This document shows positions 1-9,268 of a DNA stretch of 24,617 nt, piece after piece. Both the position numbers and the translations under genes were made by a program. The stretch's first letter is position 1. Each line of letters opens with the position of its first letter. The stretch is from Albidovulum sp. GTDB taxonomy: Bacteria; Pseudomonadota; Alphaproteobacteria; Rhodobacterales; Rhodobacteraceae. The stretch spans positions 1 through 24,617 of the forward strand of contig JACKKB010000014.1 of the NCBI GenBank assembly GCA_020637635.1, written 5' to 3'. The notes under the pieces were generated by a model. That model was not told the DNA's origin, ran no database searches, and saw nothing but the letters and a program-made list of their open reading frames with translations.

Positions 1-325
1 CGGGCAGCAGGTGCTCTGGCGCGGCCTGCCGCTCAAGGCGCTCGGCCGCGCGGTCTATTCGCGTCCCGCCTTCGTCTCGCAGCAGGCTCTTGCGGACTTC
101 TTCGCCGATCCCGCCCCGCCCGATGCCGAGGCCTATCGCGTCTATCGCCGCTATCTGCTTGAAACATCGCAGGTTCCGGGCGGCTTCTATTCCCGGCGCG
201 GGCGCTCGCTCCTGCTCGGGCGTGTCGTCGACATGGTGCTTGCCCCCGACGATCCCTATGACGCGCTCGCGGCGCGGGTCGCTGCAACCGCGCAACAATC
301 ACCCGGTATCGCCACAGGCCACTAG
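1..325 (+). CDS. kpsS: Capsule polysaccharide Kdo transferase KpsS, C-terminal part
   Basis: This is the last ~107 codons of a gene that enters from the left edge; the reading frame is open from base 2 to the TAG at 323-325, so the true start is outside the window. The visible tail has the ending typical of capsule KpsS/LipB proteins: Leu-Trp-Arg-Gly-Leu-Pro-Leu near the start, a serine-glutamine-glutamine stretch, FYSRRGR, and a helical end before the stop. From knowledge of the family, KpsS is a cytoplasmic beta-Kdo transferase that puts the first Kdo on lyso-phosphatidylglycerol to begin the linker of group 2 capsules. The call rests on this fragment and on the two capsule genes directly downstream on the same strand. 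A GTG at 11-13 is only an internal codon. Confidence 0.72.
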   Translation, partial: GQQVLWRGLPLKALGRAVYSRPAFVSQQALADFFADPAPPDAEAYRVYRRYLLETSQVPGGFYSRRGRSLLLGRVVDMVLAPDDPYDALAARVAATAQQSPGIATGH

Positions 326-329
326 CAAG

Positions 330-358
330 TCCGGGCGCCTTCCGGTAGCTTGCCCGGA
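330..358 (+). terminator. Stem-loop between kpsS and the export lipoprotein gene
   Basis: TCCGGGC (330-336) pairs perfectly with GCCCGGA (352-358) over a 15-base loop, five bases after the kpsS stop. There is no T-run after it, so it is at best a weak or Rho-assisted terminator. It may equally be an RNA-stability hairpin inside the capsule operon. Confidence 0.3.
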
Positions 359-395
359 AAATACGAGGCGAATTCCCGCAAGAGGAGCCCGAGCA

Positions 396-1525
396 GTGAC
401 ATCGCAGACCCGACGCTGGGCCAGAACCCTGGTCTTGCTCGCTCTTGTTGGCGGGTTGGCCGCATGTGGCCTGCCGCGATCGGGCCCGAACAAGCGCGAG
501 ATCTTCAGCAGTTCCGTCGAGAAGCAGGGCAACGCCTTCATCGTGCCGGTGAACGATAGCGTCGCCCGGCTTACCGCGACCACGCCGCAGCTTGCCTTCA
601 CGCAGGAATTCCTGAACGCCGGCCTGGTCGGCGCCGATACGATCCGGCCCGGCGACGTGCTGGAACTCGGCGTCTGGGAGAACGTCGACAACGGGCTTCT
701 CAGCAGCAAGGAAAACCACGAGACCCTGCTGAAGGAGATGCAGGTCGGCGACGACGGCTACATCTTCGTGCCCTATGCGGGCCGCGTCCTCGCCGCCGGA
801 AACTCGCCCGAGGCGCTGCGCCGGATCATCACCAACAAGCTCGACCCGCAGACCCCCGACCCGCAGGTCACGGTCAGCCGCAAGGCCGGCGACGGCGCGA
901 CCGTCACCGTCATCGGCGCGGCCGGCCAGCAGGGCGTCTTCCCGATCGAACGGCCGTCGCGCACGCTTTCGGCGATGATCGCGATGGCCGGCGGCGTCAC
1001 CGTGAAGCCCGAGGTGGCGCAGATCATCGTCACCCGGCACGGCCGGACCGGAACGATCTGGCTCAAGGACCTCTACGACAATCCGCGCATGGATATCGCG
1101 CTGCGCGGCGGCGACGTGATCCTTGTCGAAGCGGACCAGCGCGCCTTCACGGCGATGGGCGCGACCGGGGCGCAGACCCGCGTGACCTTCGAGTCGCAAA
1201 CCCTCTCGGCGATCGAGGCGCTGGCGCGGGTGGGCGGCCTGACGACCTCGGTCGCGGACCCGACCGGCGTCTTCGTCTTCCGCGACGAGACCGAGCAAAC
1301 CGCCCGCGCGGTGCTGAACCGGCCAGATCTCGTCGGCACGCAGCGGATCGCCTATGTGCTCAACCTGACCGAGCCGAACGGGATGTTCGACGCGCGCGAC
1401 TTCATGATCCGCGACGGCGACACGCTCTATGTGACCGAAGCGCCCTATGTGCAGTGGTACAAGACCATCGCCGCACTCACCGGGTCGCTCAATTCGGCCA
1501 ATACGCTGGCCACGGCCGCCGGCCA

Positions 1526-1529
<4 letters not shown>
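396..1529 (+). CDS. Capsule polysaccharide export outer-membrane lipoprotein (Wza/BexD/KpsD family)
   Basis: Predicted 377-aa lipoprotein. The GTG start at 396 is chosen because AGAGGAG (381-387) sits 8 bases upstream and because it gives a clean lipoprotein signal: basic N-region, hydrophobic stretch 11-21, then Leu-Ala-Ala-Cys with the lipidated Cys at residue 24. The poly-export domain begins around residue 83 (RPGDVLELGVWEN) and is followed by SLBB-type segments (about 165-250 and 255-360). At 377 aa it is close to Wza/BexD and much shorter than E. coli KpsD. By family knowledge it forms the outer-membrane channel through which the capsule chain leaves, working with an inner-membrane co-polymerase and ABC transporter that are not in this window. 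Its TGA overlaps the kpsC start (GTGA). An in-frame opening reaches back to 90, but that overlaps kpsS in another frame and is rejected. Confidence 0.85.
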
Positions 1530-3588
<2,059 letters not shown>

Positions 3589-3592
<4 letters not shown>

Positions 3593-4707
3593 CGCCGGGA
3601 CCAGTGGCTGAGCATGTCGGCGCCCACCCGCTCGACGCTTTCGAGCGCGAGCCGCGGCGCCGCCTCCAGCCGGTCGAGCGCCAGAGACCCGAGCGCCGGC
3701 CGCCCCTCGGCACCGAGCGCGGCACCGGCGGTGAAGAGCGCGAGCCGGTCGACGAGCCCGGCCTGCAGAAGCGCCGCGGCGAACGCGCCGCCGCCCTCGC
3801 AGAAGACCCGCGTGAGCCCGGCCTGCCCGAGTGCGGCAAGCATCGCCGTCGGGTCGAGCCGCCCGTCCGGCCCCTCGTCCGCCACGATCAGGCGCGCGCC
3901 CAGCGCCTGCCAGTCCGCGCGCGCCGCGGACGGGGCGCCGGACCCGTGCAGCAACCAGAGCGGCGCCTCGGCAATCGTCTTCGCAAGCTTGCCGCCGCGC
4001 GGCAGGTCGAGCCCGCGCGCCGCGACGACCCGCACCGGCTGCGGAACCGGCTGCGGCATCGGCGTCGGCCCGAGGCCGCGCACGGTGAGTTCCGGGTCGT
4101 CGGCCCGTGCGGTGCCGGCGCCCACCAGCACCGCGTCATGGGTGGCGCGCATGGCATGGACACGGCGCCGCGCCTCGGGCCCGGTGATCCAGCGGCTTTC
4201 GCCCGACGCCGTTGCGATGCGGCCATCGAGGCTTGCCGCGAGCTTCAGTGTCAGCATCGGCCGGCCGAGCCTCACGCGGGTGAGAAAACCCTGCTGCCCG
4301 GCGCGGGCCTCCGGCTCCATGACCCCGGTCGTGACCGCGATCGCGGCCGCGCGCAGCATCGCATGGCCGCGCCCGGCGACCCGCGGGTCGGGGTCTTCCA
4401 GCGCCGTGACGACACGGGCGACGCCGGCCGCGATCAGCGCCTCGGCGCAGGGGGGCGTCTGCCCGTGATGGGCGCAGGGCTCCAGCGAGACATAGGCGGT
4501 GGCGCCCTCTGCGGCGGCCCCGGCTTCTGCCAGCGCCACGGTCTCGGCATGAGGCCGGCCGCCATCGGCGGTGCGGCCACGTCCGACGATCCGGCCTTCG
4601 CGGACGATGACGCAGCCGACGGCGGGATTGGGCCAGACCCGGCCGAGCCCGCGCCGGCCGAGCGCGAGCGCGAGCGACATGAACCGGCGGTCGGCCTCTG
4701 CGGTCAC
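3589..4707 (-). CDS. ribD: Bifunctional riboflavin biosynthesis deaminase/reductase RibD
   Basis: Predicted 372 aa. It performs the second and third steps of riboflavin synthesis: deamination of diaminohydroxyphosphoribosylaminopyrimidine, then NADPH-dependent reduction of the ribose side chain. The N-terminal deaminase (1 to ~145) shows the zinc site: His-Ala-Glu at 53-55, Cys78 in EPCAHHG and Cys87 in TPPC. The C-terminal reductase begins near LKLAASLDGRIA and includes the FCEGGG motif. The start is GTG at 4707 and overlaps the nrdR stop by four bases (GTGA), so the two are translationally coupled. Downstream, the usual ribE/ribBA/ribH genes are absent: the gene runs directly into the opposing kpsC, with both stops inside one CTAG. 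No anomaly in key residues was seen. Confidence 0.95.
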
Positions 4708-5171
4708 TCTTCCGCCGGCGCGTTCGGCCGCAACTCCGAGACGAACTTGTCGAAATCGTCGGCCGCCTGGAAGTTCTTGTAGACGCTGGCAAAGCGCACA
4801 TAGGCGACGGTGTCGATCCGCGCCAGCGTCTCCATCACGATCTCGCCGATGGTCTTCGAGGGGATGTCCGTCTCGCCGAGGCTCTCCAGTCGGCGGACGA
4901 TGCCCGAGATCATCTGGTCGATCCGCTCGGGGTCGATCGGGCGCTTCTGCATGGCGATTCGGATCGAGCGTTCAAGCTTGTCGCGGTCGAAATCCTCGCG
5001 CTTTCCGCTGGTCTTGATCACCACGAGATCGCGCAGCTGCACGCGCTCGTAGGTGGTGAAGCGGCCGCCGCAGGCCTGACAGAAACGACGGCGCCGGATC
5101 GCGACGTGATCCTCGGCGGGCCGCGAATCCTTCACCTGCGTGTCGACATTGCCGCAAAACGGACAGCGCAT
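4704..5171 (-). CDS. nrdR: Transcriptional repressor NrdR
   Basis: Predicted 155 aa, the normal NrdR length. The N-terminal zinc ribbon has Cys3-x2-Cys6 and Cys31-x2-Cys34, with the family-typical RRRRFCQACGGRFTTYER stretch. It is followed by an ATP-cone domain (about 47-137, starting VVIKTSGKRE). NrdR senses ATP/dATP and represses ribonucleotide reductase operons by binding NrdR boxes. The ATG at 5171 is the only sensible start, since the zinc ribbon begins at residue 3. It is the first gene of nrdR-ribD, a pairing common in proteobacteria. Upstream, a consensus DnaA box and a TATAGT hexamer suggest a promoter within ~45 bp of the start. Confidence 0.96.
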   Translation of the reverse strand: MRCPFCGNVDTQVKDSRPAEDHVAIRRRRFCQACGGRFTTYERVQLRDLVVIKTSGKREDFDRDKLERSIRIAMQKRPIDPERIDQMISGIVRRLESLGETDIPSKTIGEIVMETLARIDTVAYVRFASVYKNFQAADDFDKFVSELRPNAPAEE

Positions 5172-5198
5172 TCCCTTCCCCTCGGTGCCGGTGCAAAT

Positions 5199-5216
5199 TT
5201 ATCCACAGGCACTATA
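5199..5216 (-). promoter_or_regulatory. Perfect DnaA box and candidate -10 element upstream of nrdR
   Basis: Plus-strand 5199-5207 reads TTATCCACA, the 9-bp consensus DnaA box with no mismatch. It lies 28 bp before the nrdR ATG, in a small AT-rich pocket. On the minus strand TATAGT (5216 to 5211; five of six to TATAAT) is directly upstream, which would put transcription start inside or next to the box. No good -35 hexamer is visible at 16-18 bp. The DnaA box match is certain as sequence; its function and the promoter are inferred. Confidence 0.5.
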
Positions 5217-5470
5217 GGGAGGCCTCAACGCTTTGGGTAGGGGGCAAATGCTGCCACCAGATGAAGCGCGTTCGGCCAAGGGGGAATAGTCGCGACATTT
5301 TCCCGGCGAAGGATCAAGCCGATCCTGCGACTCTGGACCGAGGTAGGCCCCTCGCGGGGTTAAGGGGAACGCGCCGGCACCGGCCAGACAGGCGGGCCAC
5401 CGGCGCAACGTCAGGCCACCACTCAGGGGCCGGGGCGGCGGATCGCGACCGGTCTCACCGGCCCGACCCG

Positions 5471-5650
5471 CCGCCTCACGTCCGCCGCCCCACGTCCGCC
5501 GCCTCACGTCCGCCGCCTCAGCCAGGGCGCTCGTCCGCCGTCTCGCGTCCGCCGCCCACGTCCGCCGTCCACGTCCGACGTCTCAGCATGGGCGCCTCAC
5601 GTCCGCGACCTCACCATGGGCGCCTCACCACGGGCGCCGGGCCACGGGCG
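5471..5650. repeat. Degenerate 14-bp tandem repeat array
   Basis: Plus-strand unit CCGCCTCACGTCCG (minus: CGGACGTGAGGCGG). Copies of 14 bp start at 5471, 5485 and 5499. A fourth (5513-5537) carries an 11-bp insertion. Further copies are at 5538, 5552 (13 bp) and 5565 (13 bp). The remainder to ~5650 is made of related pieces in which ATGGGCGCCTCAC recurs (around 5589 and 5615). Sequence decay increases to the right. The reading frame is not preserved, so it is not coding. It is too short and irregular to be a CRISPR array. Confidence 0.8.
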
Positions 5651-5673
5651 TCTCTGCCCCAGTCGATTGCGAC

Positions 5674-5708
5674 TTTCGGCACGTGGACGGCTTCGTTATA
5701 TCCTGCAC
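5674..5708 (+). promoter_or_regulatory. Candidate leaderless promoter of the terB-like gene
   Basis: TATATC (5697-5702; four of six to the -10 consensus) is followed by exactly six bases and then the ATG at 5709, so a start site at the usual distance would fall on the A of the start codon. The matching -35 position (TTTCGG, 5674-5679, 17-bp spacer) is poor. No Shine-Dalgarno sequence is visible before the ATG, which fits a leaderless mRNA. This is inference. Confidence 0.3.
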
Positions 5709-6164
5709 ATGTTCGCAAGACTTCTCTCCGCGCTTCTGGCGCCCGAGACCCGGGCCCTGCCCGATCCTGATGCGCAGCTCGCGCTGGCCGCGCTTCTGGT
5801 ACGGCTCGCGCGGGCCGACGAGATCTATACCGACGCCGAACGCGCACGGATCGACCGGGTCCTGATGGCGCGCCACCGGCTCGACGCGGGCGCTGCGGCG
5901 GCGCTCAGGGCCGAGGCCGAGGCGCTCGAGGAGGCCGCCCCCGACACGGTGCGGTTCACCCGGGCGCTGAAGTCCGCGGTGCCCCATGAGGCGCGCATCG
6001 GGCTCATGGAGGCGATGTGGTCGGTGGCGCTGGCCGACAACGATCGCGACCCGCGCGAAGATGCGATGATCCGCGCCACCGCCGATCTGCTCGGCGTGAG
6101 CGACGTGGACAGCGCGCGCGCGCGCCAGCACGTGAAGAAGCACGTGGAGAAGGACGCGGAATGA
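5709..6164 (+). CDS. TerB-like protein
   Basis: Predicted 151 aa, all helical in appearance, soluble, with no signal peptide. It belongs to the TerB/DjlA-type helical domain family. Marks are an acidic residue cluster in the first helix pair (LARADEIYTDAERARID, about residues 33-49) and a second matching one (ALADNDRDPREDAMI, about 107-121), spaced as in TerB where such acidic loops are proposed to bind metal. The biochemical role of TerB is not settled even in tellurite-resistance operons, and no other ter gene is present here, so no resistance function is claimed. The start is ATG 5709, without a Shine-Dalgarno sequence. The stop overlaps the next start (ATGA at 6161-6164), so the two genes are one unit. 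Confidence 0.75.
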   Translation: MFARLLSALLAPETRALPDPDAQLALAALLVRLARADEIYTDAERARIDRVLMARHRLDAGAAAALRAEAEALEEAAPDTVRFTRALKSAVPHEARIGLMEAMWSVALADNDRDPREDAMIRATADLLGVSDVDSARARQHVKKHVEKDAE

Positions 6165-6928
6165 TCGCGAGTTTCGGCATGTACGACTGGACCCAGACGC
6201 AGGCGGCCCACGACCGGCTCTGGGCCTTGACGCGCGCGGCCCTGCGTGCCGAGGGGCTTGAGGCGCCCGGGGCGCTCACCCGCGACCGGCCGCTCTGGGA
6301 TATCTGGACCGACCCCGCGCTGGTTCTCGGCCAGACCTGCGGCCTGCCCTTCCGCACGGGGCTGCACGACCGGGTGACGCTTGTCGGCACGCCGGATTAC
6401 GGGCTCGAGGGGGCCGAACCGGGCCATTACTATTCGCTGCTGGTCGCGCGGCGCGACGACGACCGGCCGCTGGCCGCGCTCGTCCGCGGCACGCTTGCGC
6501 TCAACGGCTTCGACAGCCAGTCGGGCTGGGCGGCGGCACAGAACCTGATCGGACCGCGCGGGCTGGAGTTCCGCCGCTTCCTGACCACCGGGGCGCATCG
6601 CGAAAGCGCGGCGGCGGTCGCGCGCGGGCGCGCCGATCTGGCCTCGGTCGACGCCGTCACCTGGCGCCTGATCCGAAGCCACATGCCGCAGGTCGCCTCG
6701 GCGCTGCGCGTGGTCGAACGGACCGAACCGACACCCGGCCTGCCCTTCATCGCCGCGACAGGCCGCGACGGCGCGGCGACGGCGCGGGCGGCGGAAACCG
6801 CCATCGCCGCACTCGCGGCCGAGGATCGCGCGACGCTCGGCCTGGCCGGTTTCGTCCGCATCCCGCTCGCCGACTATCTCGCCGTTCCGACACCGAGCGC
6901 GCCGCCCCAGGCCGCCGAGGTCTGCTGA
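6161..6928 (+). CDS. PhnD-like phosphate/phosphonate-type binding-fold protein without signal peptide
   Basis: Predicted 255 aa. The order of motifs fits the PhnD/PF12974 periplasmic-binding fold: an N-terminal strand then a WALT helix, TDPALVLGQTCGLPF around residues 47-61, GHYYSLLVARRDD near 88-100, a LALNGFDSQSGW ligand-loop-like segment near 112-123, and RADLASVDAVTWRLI near 156-170. These are features of the family that binds phosphonate, phosphite or related oxyanions for ABC import. Unlike true binding proteins it starts MIASFGMYDW and has no signal peptide, so it should remain in the cytoplasm. No ABC permease or ATPase lies nearby. The start is ATG 6161, overlapping the terB-like stop, with GGAGAAGG upstream. 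It may be a sensor or enzyme built on the binding fold. The ligand is unknown. Confidence 0.7.
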   Translation: MIASFGMYDWTQTQAAHDRLWALTRAALRAEGLEAPGALTRDRPLWDIWTDPALVLGQTCGLPFRTGLHDRVTLVGTPDYGLEGAEPGHYYSLLVARRDDDRPLAALVRGTLALNGFDSQSGWAAAQNLIGPRGLEFRRFLTTGAHRESAAAVARGRADLASVDAVTWRLIRSHMPQVASALRVVERTEPTPGLPFIAATGRDGAATARAAETAIAALAAEDRATLGLAGFVRIPLADYLAVPTPSAPPQAAEVC

Positions 6929-6951
6929 GGCAGGGCCTGCGCCGAATTCGC

Positions 6952-7068
6952 TTGCCTCGCGGGTCGCTCGCCTGCTATCTGATATTTGATCAAATTTTTC
7001 GGTGAACGCGCGGGCAGGGCCGATCCGGTTCATCTATTTCCGCGCAGGACCACCCGGAGATTTGATCA
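6952..7068 (+). promoter_or_regulatory. Candidate promoter and paired TTTGATCA operator sites before the glutamine synthetase-like cluster
   Basis: ATTTGATCAAAT at 6984-6995 is a perfect 12-bp palindrome, and its core TTTGATCA recurs at 7061-7068, 75 bp downstream. TTGCCT (6952-6957) and TATCTG (6976-6981), 18 bp apart, could be the promoter, with the first palindrome just downstream of the -10 where a repressor would act. This AT-rich pair stands out in a GC-rich 242-bp gap. Symmetric sites of this sort are typical of dimeric repressors, but I cannot name the protein. Confidence 0.4.
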
Positions 7069-7170
7069 TAAACAGCAAGGCCCAAGGGCATGGGCCGTGG
7101 CTGCCGGCGGGGGGATGCGTCTCGCGACATGGCGGTTCCGGCATCCGCGCCCCGGCCATTCAGGTGAGTG

Positions 7171-8505
7171 ATGAAGAACTGGCTGAGAAAACACCCCGAG
7201 GTGCGCACGATCCGTGTGGCCGCCGCCGACCTCAACGGTCAGCCGCGCGGCAAGCGGGTGCCAACGCGCTTTGCCGAGGCGGTGGTCACGAACGGGACCC
7301 GCTATCCAATGTCGGTCCTCAATCTCGACATCTGGGGCGAGGATATCGAGGACAGCCCGCTGGTGTTTGACTCGGGCGATGTCGACGGCATCCTCCGGCC
7401 GACCGAACGCGGCTTCCTGCCGATGCCCTGGCTCGACGCGCCGACCGCGCTCCTGCCGATCTGGATGTTCCACGAAAGCGGCGCCCCCTATGAGGGCGAT
7501 CCGCGCCACGCGCTTGCCCGGGTCATCGATCGCTATCGCGCGCATGGCCTCACCCCGGTCTGCGCCGTGGAGCTCGAGTTCTACCTGATCGACGACAGCG
7601 GCCGAAAACTGCAGGTGCCGATCTCGCCGCGCTCGGGCAAGCGCCGCAAGGCGGCCGAGATCATGTCGATCCGCGCGCTCGACGCGTTCGACACCTTCTT
7701 CACCGATCTCTACGACGCCTGCGAGGCGATGGACATTCCCGCCGACACGGCGATCTCGGAATCCGGCCTCGGCCAGTTCGAGATCAACATGATGCACACC
7801 GACGACCCGCTCCGGGCCGCCGATGACGCCTGGCTCTTCAAGATGCTGCTGAAGGGCCTCGCCCGCCGCCACGGCTTTGCCGCAAGCTTCATGGCCAAGC
7901 CCTATCCCGACTATTCGGGCAACGGGCTCCATACCCATTTCTCGGTCATCGACAAGAACGGCGTCAACGTCTTCGACAACGGCGGACCCGAGGGCTCGGA
8001 GCTGCTGCGCCAGGCCGTCGCCGGCTGCCTCGCGGCGATGCACGACTGCACGCTGATCTTCGCCCCGCACGAGAACAGCTATGACCGGCTGGTCCCCGAG
8101 GCGCATGCGCCGAACCAGATCTGCTGGGCCTACGAGAACCGCACCTCGGCGATCCGCATCCCCTCGGGCAACCCGGTGGCGCGGCGGATCGAGCACCGGG
8201 TGGCGGGCGGCGACGTGAACCCCTATCTGATGCTCGCGGCGATCCTCGGCGCGGCGCTGATCGGCATCGAGGAGAAGATGACGCCGCCGCCACCGATCAC
8301 CGGCAATGCCTACGCGCTCGACCTGCCGCTCCTGCCGGACAACTGGCGCGATGCGATCGACGTCTTCGAGAAGAGCGAGGTCGTGGCCAGGATCTTCCCC
8401 AGGGAACTGATCCGCAACCTGGTGATGACCAAGCGGCAGGAACTGCGCTACATGGACGAGCTCTCTCCCGAAGAGAAGACGGAGATCTATCTCGACACGG
8501 TCTGA
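7171..8505 (+). CDS. Glutamine synthetase-family protein (gamma-glutamyl-amine ligase type), first copy
   Basis: Predicted 444 aa from ATG 7171, just after AGGTGAG (GTG 7168 is an in-frame alternative). It has the N-terminal beta-grasp (RVAAADLNGQPRGKRVP) and the C-terminal catalytic domain. Metal/ATP residues are in place: Glu134 and Glu136 (ELEFYL), Glu197, Glu204 (GQFEIN), His254 in NGLHTHFS, NSYDRL, an ENRTSAIRIP arginine motif and ARRIEHR. The adenylylation-loop motif of housekeeping GlnA is not seen. Size and motifs fit PuuA-like ligases, which join glutamate to an amine with ATP rather than make glutamine from ammonia. The neighbours, an amidotransferase and a second such ligase, support an amine-glutamylation pathway. 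The substrate cannot be told from sequence; putrescine, ethanolamine, methylated amines and others are all possible in this family. Confidence 0.88.
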   Translation: MKNWLRKHPEVRTIRVAAADLNGQPRGKRVPTRFAEAVVTNGTRYPMSVLNLDIWGEDIEDSPLVFDSGDVDGILRPTERGFLPMPWLDAPTALLPIWMFHESGAPYEGDPRHALARVIDRYRAHGLTPVCAVELEFYLIDDSGRKLQVPISPRSGKRRKAAEIMSIRALDAFDTFFTDLYDACEAMDIPADTAISESGLGQFEINMMHTDDPLRAADDAWLFKMLLKGLARRHGFAASFMAKPYPDYSGNGLHTHFSVIDKNGVNVFDNGGPEGSELLRQAVAGCLAAMHDCTLIFAPHENSYDRLVPEAHAPNQICWAYENRTSAIRIPSGNPVARRIEHRVAGGDVNPYLMLAAILGAALIGIEEKMTPPPPITGNAYALDLPLLPDNWRDAIDVFEKSEVVARIFPRELIRNLVMTKRQELRYMDELSPEEKTEIYLDTV

Positions 8506-8513
8506 GAGCGCGG

Positions 8514-8541
8514 CCGCCCCTTGCCTGACCGCACGGGGCGG
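8514..8541 (+). other. Stem-loop after the first glutamine synthetase-like gene
   Basis: CCGCCCC (8514-8520) and GGGGCGG (8535-8541) form a perfect 7-bp GC stem over a 14-base loop in the 70-bp gap before the amidotransferase gene. No T-run follows, so it is more likely an mRNA processing or stability element or a Rho-dependent pause than an intrinsic terminator. Confidence 0.35.
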
Positions 8542-8575
8542 AGCACACTCCGGCGAAACAGCGAACGGGACCACC

Positions 8576-9256
8576 ATGCTTATCGGCATCCTCCAAACCG
8601 GCCAGAGCCCCGATGCGTTGCGAGCGGGCGCGGGCGACTACCCCGACATGTTCGCGCGCCTCCTCGCCGGGCGCGGGCTGACGTTCCGCACCTATCACGT
8701 CGAGGCGATGGACTTTCCCAAGGACGTGCACGACTGCGACGGCTGGCTCATCACCGGCTCGCGGCACGGCGCCTACGAGGATCACCCGTTCATCAAGCCG
8801 CTCGAGGCCTTCATCCGCGACGTCTATGCCGCCAGGGTGCCGCTGGTCGGGATCTGCTTTGGCCATCAGATCATCGCCCAGGCGCTCGGCGGCAAGGTCG
8901 AGCGCTTTGCCGAGGGCTGGTCGATCGGGCCGACGGACTACGATTTCGAGGGCGACACGGTGACGATGAACGCCTGGCACCGCGACCAGGTGACCGGGAA
9001 ACCGGCCGCGGCGACGCGGGTCGGCACCAGCCCCTTCTGCGAGAACGCCGCGCTGGTCTACGGCGACCGCGCCTTCACCGTGCAGGCCCATCCCGAGTTC
9101 ACCGACGATTTCGTCGACGGGCTCATGCGCACGCGCGGCAAGGGGCTCGTCCCCGACGATCTGATGGCCGCCGCGGCGGCGCGGCTCGGTGCCTCCAACT
9201 CCTCCTCCGCGATCGCCGACCGGATCGCGGCCTTCTTCAAAGCGAACCGCAACTGA
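8576..9256 (+). CDS. Class I glutamine amidotransferase-like protein
   Basis: Predicted 226 aa, a stand-alone GMP-synthase-like amidotransferase domain (COG0518 type). The nucleophile elbow is GICFGHQ with Cys94, and the rest of the triad is His172 and Glu174 in AHPEF. The gene lies between two gamma-glutamyl ligase-type genes, with only 12 bases to the next start. This suggests it hydrolyses a gamma-glutamyl bond made in the pathway, as PuuD does for gamma-glutamyl-GABA, although PuuD belongs to a different branch of the class I amidotransferases. It could instead act on another gamma-glutamyl amide, or pass ammonia to a partner. ATG 8576 is used because it begins the first beta-strand (LIGILQTG) directly. 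Confidence 0.85.
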   Translation: MLIGILQTGQSPDALRAGAGDYPDMFARLLAGRGLTFRTYHVEAMDFPKDVHDCDGWLITGSRHGAYEDHPFIKPLEAFIRDVYAARVPLVGICFGHQIIAQALGGKVERFAEGWSIGPTDYDFEGDTVTMNAWHRDQVTGKPAAATRVGTSPFCENAALVYGDRAFTVQAHPEFTDDFVDGLMRTRGKGLVPDDLMAAAAARLGASNSSSAIADRIAAFFKANRN

Positions 9257-9268
9257 CATCGGTGATTC

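Larger units (their letters stand above)
5172..5708. other. Gene-free interval between nrdR and the terB-like gene
   Basis: This 537-bp stretch separates two divergent genes. The left ~50 bp hold the nrdR regulatory elements. The middle (about 5220-5460) has no convincing gene; open frames there lack ribosome-binding sites and recognisable protein motifs. The right part holds a degenerate 14-bp tandem array and, at its end, a possible promoter for the terB-like gene. No tRNA or known riboswitch was recognised. An uncharacterised small RNA in 5220-5400 cannot be excluded. Confidence 0.6.

Noticed and set aside
5199..5216. Replication origin
   Set aside because: A single DnaA box with no cluster, no AT-rich unwinding region and no origin-linked genes.
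5199..5507. Minus-strand ~100-codon frame in the nrdR upstream gap
   Set aside because: It starts inside the degenerate repeat array, has no ribosome-binding site and no family-like motif, and crosses the DnaA box and candidate promoter.
5471..5650. CRISPR-like array
   Set aside because: Units are directly tandem with no spacers, 14 bp long and degenerate; no cas genes nearby.
5709..6164. Tellurite-resistance function for the TerB-like gene
   Set aside because: No terC, terD, terE or terZ gene is present; TerB domains occur in many unrelated contexts.
6986..7370. Open frames between the PhnD-like gene and the first ligase gene
   Set aside because: They run through the operator sites or into the ligase gene in the wrong frame, and lack ribosome-binding sites and conserved motifs.
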